The notes under the pieces are model-generated. The model did not search any database, was not told the DNA's origin, and saw only the letters and a program-made list of their open reading frames with translations. Source: Deltaproteobacteria bacterium (GTDB lineage Bacteria; Myxococcota; Myxococcia; Myxococcales; 40CM-4-68-19). Taken from it: a stretch of 8,133 nt of DNA. The stretch is from contig VBLM01000127.1 in assembly GCA_005879095.1 (NCBI GenBank), forward strand, positions 1 to 8,133, in the 5' to 3' direction. Positions 5,963 through 8,133 of the stretch are shown in pieces. A program made the translations under genes and the position numbers. Position 1 is the first letter of the stretch; each line of letters begins with the position of its first letter.

Positions 5963-6700
5963 ATGCTTCCGTCACGACGACTCCCAGAGCCCAGCAGCCT
6001 GCGGCTCCTCCGATATCGGTTCGACTCGGGTGGGCAGATGGAGCGCCACCTCCACACAGTCGGGGCGCGCACGCTGCTCTTTTTTCCCACCAACGCGGTG
6101 CTGCGGAGCGGCGATCCAGCCGTCCTCGCGATCGCCTTCGGAACCCACCAGCCGCACTGTCTGCTGCGCGGCTGCGTCCAGACCACCGAACAGGAACGAT
6201 TCCGAGGAGCGTGGCTCGAGTTCGCGACCTCCGACACGCTTTCGGCCGCGACCGGCTGCCGTGATATCCGCGCGCCGCGCCTGCCCTCCGACCTCTTCGT
6301 CCGGGTCGAACGAAAGCTCTCGACGCCGGTTCTCTGTCGACTCCAGGACGTCTCGACGACGGGCGCTCGCGTCTGCGGTCTGGGTGCGCAGCTTTCCCCG
6401 GGCGAGGAACTGAGGTTCTCCCTGTTGGGCAGATTCGGTCCCTGGCGGGGCTGGGTCTGCTGGTCGAAACCCGGGGTTGCCGGCGTTCGTTTCGACGTCG
6501 CCCAGTCGCGGATCTTCGAAAGTGCCTTCGCGCGGCCGCCGGTGATGATCGAGCATTGTCATTCTGCCGACTGTGGCTGCTTGCGCGGACACCTGCGCGA
6601 GCCTTCGGTGCCGCGCGCGTTCGCGGCGGCGTCGCGGGCCGTGCGCCTCCCGCGTGCCGATTGCTCGGGCCTCGCCTCGGCCATCCAGTCCACCGGGTAA
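5963..6700 (+). CDS. PilZ-domain protein (putative c-di-GMP effector)
   Basis: From ATG 5963 the protein has 245 residues; a GTG at 5906 would add 19. Neither start has a strong Shine-Dalgarno, and 5963 is chosen because the predicted fold begins soon after it (SSLRLLRYRFDSGGQMERHL). Residues 11-95 look like a first beta-barrel (LLFFPTNAVLRSGDPAVLAI, then CLLRGCVQ and RGAWLEF). Residues 100-185 form a PilZ domain: RAPRLPSDLFVRV, the (D/N)xSxxG motif as DVSTTGARV (129-137), GEELRFSLL and WRGWVCWSKPGVAGVRF. The usual RxxxR c-di-GMP motif appears as IRAPR (102-106), with Ile at the first position, so ligand binding may be weak or absent. The tail after 190 contains a small Cys cluster (HCHSADCGC, 198-206) and does not look like a known domain. 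No motility or pilus gene is adjacent. The target process is unknown. Confidence 0.72.
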   Translation: MLPSRRLPEPSSLRLLRYRFDSGGQMERHLHTVGARTLLFFPTNAVLRSGDPAVLAIAFGTHQPHCLLRGCVQTTEQERFRGAWLEFATSDTLSAATGCRDIRAPRLPSDLFVRVERKLSTPVLCRLQDVSTTGARVCGLGAQLSPGEELRFSLLGRFGPWRGWVCWSKPGVAGVRFDVAQSRIFESAFARPPVMIEHCHSADCGCLRGHLREPSVPRAFAAASRAVRLPRADCSGLASAIQSTG

Positions 6701-7120
6701 ACGAAGCCGGTGGCTGCAGCACCGCGTCCAATACGTCGCGGCTGGCGGTGCTGATGCTTCCTGCGATGGCCTGCATGTGCACGCATCGCGGTCCGCCCAT
6801 CGAGCGGTTGCGGGCCCCCGCAACCAAAACCATAGGCTCTACAAGCAAGATCGTGCCTCTGGGCGGGTTTCTGACCACGGGCTGACCAAATTGCGGCGTC
6901 CCTGGTTCGCGTACCCATCGTACGCGTCCGATCTGAGCTACATGCTTTGAGCTCTTCGAGTCTGCACCCGCCTGGGTGACCGCCCACTCGTGCCACCGCT
7001 GGCGGCGTTCGTCGTCGCCTCGAGGTCTCCCGTCGGATCCGCCGCGTCGTCCCGCGTCCCGGCGCCTCCAAACCTGAAGCAATGAGAACGACCACACCAA
7101 CACGAACAAGGAGACTTCCA
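6701..7120. other. 420-bp stretch with no recognised gene
   Basis: Both strands have open frames across this stretch, but none gives a recognisable domain, a credible ribosome binding site or a natural end, and they look like by-products of high GC. One clean stem-loop is present: CGCGTAC (6908-6914) and GTACGCG (6920-6926) around CCATC. The right end must carry the promoter of the exported protein at 7121; I cannot pick out its -35/-10 elements. Confidence 0.45.
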
Positions 7121-7477
7121 ATGTCCTCGAAACTTGCCCTTTCGCTCGCCGCTGCACTGGCGCTGTCCCTCGCAAGCGCAGTGGCGCGTGCGGATCGCAA
7201 TGCGCCCGACTCCAACGAAGCCTCGAAGGCGTCGCAGTCGACGAGGAGCGAGCAGATCGATGCTGCCGAGACTGGGATGCCCGCAGACCTGGATAACCCG
7301 AATCGTGCGACCAGCAAGCAGTCGCCGACGAAAGACGAGATGGACGCTGCCGAGGCCGGGAGTCCGGACAGCACCGTCGACAAGGACCGGCCGCGCGATA
7401 CCAGCCATGGCAAGTTGAACAAGGCATGGCGGAAGTCGGAATCGGCCAACCCGCACAGCACTGAACAACATGAATGA
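7121..7477 (+). CDS. Small exported, disordered protein with two internal repeats
   Basis: The ATG at 7121 follows AAGGAGA (7108-7114) at good spacing; an upstream in-frame ATG at 7082 would put a basic extension before the signal and lacks a site. The product has 118 residues. Residues 1-24 form a clear signal peptide (MSSKLALSLAAALALSLASA) with likely cleavage after ARA at 24. The mature part is highly polar, rich in S, D, A, E, K and P, without cysteine, and probably unfolded. Two units repeat a pattern: SEQIDAAETGMPADLD (43-58) and KDEMDAAEAGSPDSTVD (71-87), sharing (E)x(I/M)DAAExGxP. The end is basic (GKLNKAWRKSE). I do not recognise the family. Periplasmic location is expected; function unknown. 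Confidence 0.75.
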   Translation: MSSKLALSLAAALALSLASAVARADRNAPDSNEASKASQSTRSEQIDAAETGMPADLDNPNRATSKQSPTKDEMDAAEAGSPDSTVDKDRPRDTSHGKLNKAWRKSESANPHSTEQHE

Positions 7478-7487
7478 GGCCGTAGCG

Positions 7488-7515
7488 GAGGCGGCGCAGA
7501 GGTCAGCGCCGCCTC
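7488..7515. terminator. Strong stem-loop between convergent genes
   Basis: GAGGCGGCGC (7488-7497) and GCGCCGCCTC (7506-7515) form a perfect 10-bp GC stem with an 8-nt loop. It starts 11 nt after the stop of the exported protein. There is no T-run on the plus strand, so it may stop transcription inefficiently or only protect the 3' end. On the minus strand it sits at the point where the response-regulator frame loses meaning. Confidence 0.5.
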
Positions 7516-7527
7516 GGAAGTGCTCAT
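7510..7527 (-). pseudogene. First codons of a lost response-regulator gene
   Basis: An ATG at 7525-7527 (minus strand) is preceded at 8 nt by AAAGGAG (complement of 7536-7542) and overlaps the TGA of the kinase tail as ATGA, the usual coupling of a kinase to a FixJ-type response regulator. The frame begins MSTSEA and then turns into low-complexity residues with no receiver-domain motif (no VDDD). Only about six codons appear original. Identification rests on position and the ribosome site, not on domain sequence. Confidence 0.35.
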
Positions 7528-7812
7528 GGATGTATCTCCTTTGTGTGCCGGTACGGCAGGAGGCGAGCCGCGGCGCTGCGCCCACAACCGGCCGCCGTGC
7601 GATTCGATGATCGAGCGGCTGATGGGCAGGCCCATGCCGGTGCCGTCAGGCTTGGTGGTGAAGAAGGCATCGAAGATCTGGGCCGCCTGCTGCGCGGGCA
7701 ATCCGACGCCGGTATCGCTGACCGAGATCAGCAGCTGACCATCCCCGGCTCGTTCCGATCGGATGATCAATTCACCTTCCCCGCCCGCGTCCTTGATCGC
7801 GTCGATCGCATT
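7524..7812 (-). pseudogene. C-terminal fragment of a sensor histidine kinase (HATPase_c)
   Basis: Reading leftward from 7812 the frame gives NAIDAIKDAGGEGELIIRSE, then LLISVSDTGVGLPAQQAAQI, FDAFFTTKPDGTGMGLPISR and SIIESHGGRLWA. These are the N, G1, F and G2 boxes of a kinase ATP-binding domain, of the kind carried by PAS-containing kinases with FixJ-type partners. Everything before the N box (sensor, H-box phosphoacceptor) is absent: the residues before NAIDA do not fit. After GRLWA the natural end is in another frame, which gives SAAARLLPYRHTKEIHP and a TGA overlapping the next gene's ATG; a 1-base gain or 2-base loss near 7565-7578 explains this. With no phosphoacceptor histidine it cannot signal as a kinase. 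Confidence 0.82.
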
Positions 7813-8133
7813 GTTTTCCGCACGCCGGGAACCGTGGCAGCACTGCTCGGGCGGCCATGGCTCACCTTCGTTGCGTGGACCCTGGGTGGAGCGGTGGGCT
7901 TCCTCGGTGCCTTGATCTTTGCCGAGCTCTCGACGCGGTATCCGCAAGCGGGCGGCAAGTACGTGTATGCCCGCGAGGCGTTCGGGCGGCGGGTTGCGTT
8001 CGCGATCGGCTGGATCGAGGCGCTCGGTACTTACTGCGCGGCCATCGCCGCCATCGGCGTCGTGTGTGGCGAGTATCTCGCTCGCCTTTGCGGCTGGCCG
8101 GGGAACGGCGCGCGGCTCGGTGCGGGACTGGTT
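7813..8133 (+). pseudogene. APC-family amino-acid permease lacking its 5' end (runs off the window)
   Basis: From 7813 to the edge, 107 codons read VFRTPGTVAALLGRPWLTFV, then GGAVGFLGALIFAELSTRYP, QAGGKYVYAREAFGRR and CAAIAAIGVVCGEYLARL. These are segments 1b to 3 of an APC-superfamily permease; the AELxxRYPxAGGxYVYxREAFG run is a strong family mark. The protein should begin with some tens of residues before 'GSGIFRTPG', including the first half of membrane helix 1 and its substrate-binding glycines, and these are absent. Upstream, the frame stays open back to a TAG at 7483, but that part is the reverse strand of the kinase fragment. No start with a ribosome binding site is seen, so the gene is probably inactive unless the chimeric frame is translated. 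The 3' end lies outside the window. Confidence 0.8.

Noticed and set aside
5760..7427. A 555-codon minus-strand frame
   Set aside because: It has no recognisable domain, is very rich in Arg and Ser, and lies opposite the PilZ gene and the exported protein, both of which have better signals.
6559..7947. A 462-codon minus-strand frame as one long protein containing a kinase domain
   Set aside because: Only about 80 codons (7579-7812) are kinase; the rest is read-through after a frameshift into non-coding and antisense sequence.

Overview
The window comes from a high-GC bacterium whose genes look like those of Pseudomonadota or Myxococcota. The signs are a winged-helix/TolB-like/TPR regulator, an AraC regulator with an arabinose_bd-type N-terminus, a DUF1269-HdeD pair, a PilZ protein and a PAS-type kinase tail. 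Recognition is from sequence reading alone; no search was run. No rRNA, tRNA, CRISPR array, integrase or transposase is visible.

Layout: (1) 1-147, minus strand: the 5' end of a secreted cupin-like gene. It diverges from (2) a large plus-strand regulator (304-1953) whose natural 5' end, from an ATG at 250, is interrupted by an in-frame TAG at 298. (3) 1954-2229 is a gap in which I see no gene. (4) 2230-3168, minus: an AraC-family regulator that appears to lack a short internal block. It is separated by only 37 bp from (5) a plus-strand two-gene unit, a DUF1269 membrane/coiled-coil protein (3206-4006) and an HdeD-like membrane protein (4012-4575), closed by a strong hairpin at 4611-4642. This is the most coherent functional unit: a probable envelope or acid-stress pair beside a regulator. 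(6) 4837-5292, plus: a DUF1801 protein whose ribosome binding site lies inside a small perfect hairpin; a doubtful small minus-strand frame (4648-4809) lies before it.

From about 5300 onward the window looks eroded. It holds the middle of an alpha/beta hydrolase (minus, 5356-5721), a palindrome-rich gap, a PilZ-domain gene (5963-6700), a roughly 420-bp stretch with nothing recognised, a small exported repeat-containing protein (7121-7477), the last third of a sensor kinase with a frameshift and the first few codons of its response regulator (minus, 7510-7812), and an APC-family permease lacking its start (plus, 7813 to the window edge). Several homologies stop abruptly with no mobile element beside them. 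This suggests deletion-driven decay, or assembly joins that raw reads should test.

I do not see a clear new multi-gene system. The points most worth a second look are the amber codon in the large regulator, the sequestered ribosome binding site of the DUF1801 gene, the sharp kinase/permease junction, the shortened HdeD and AraC proteins, and the exported repeat protein.
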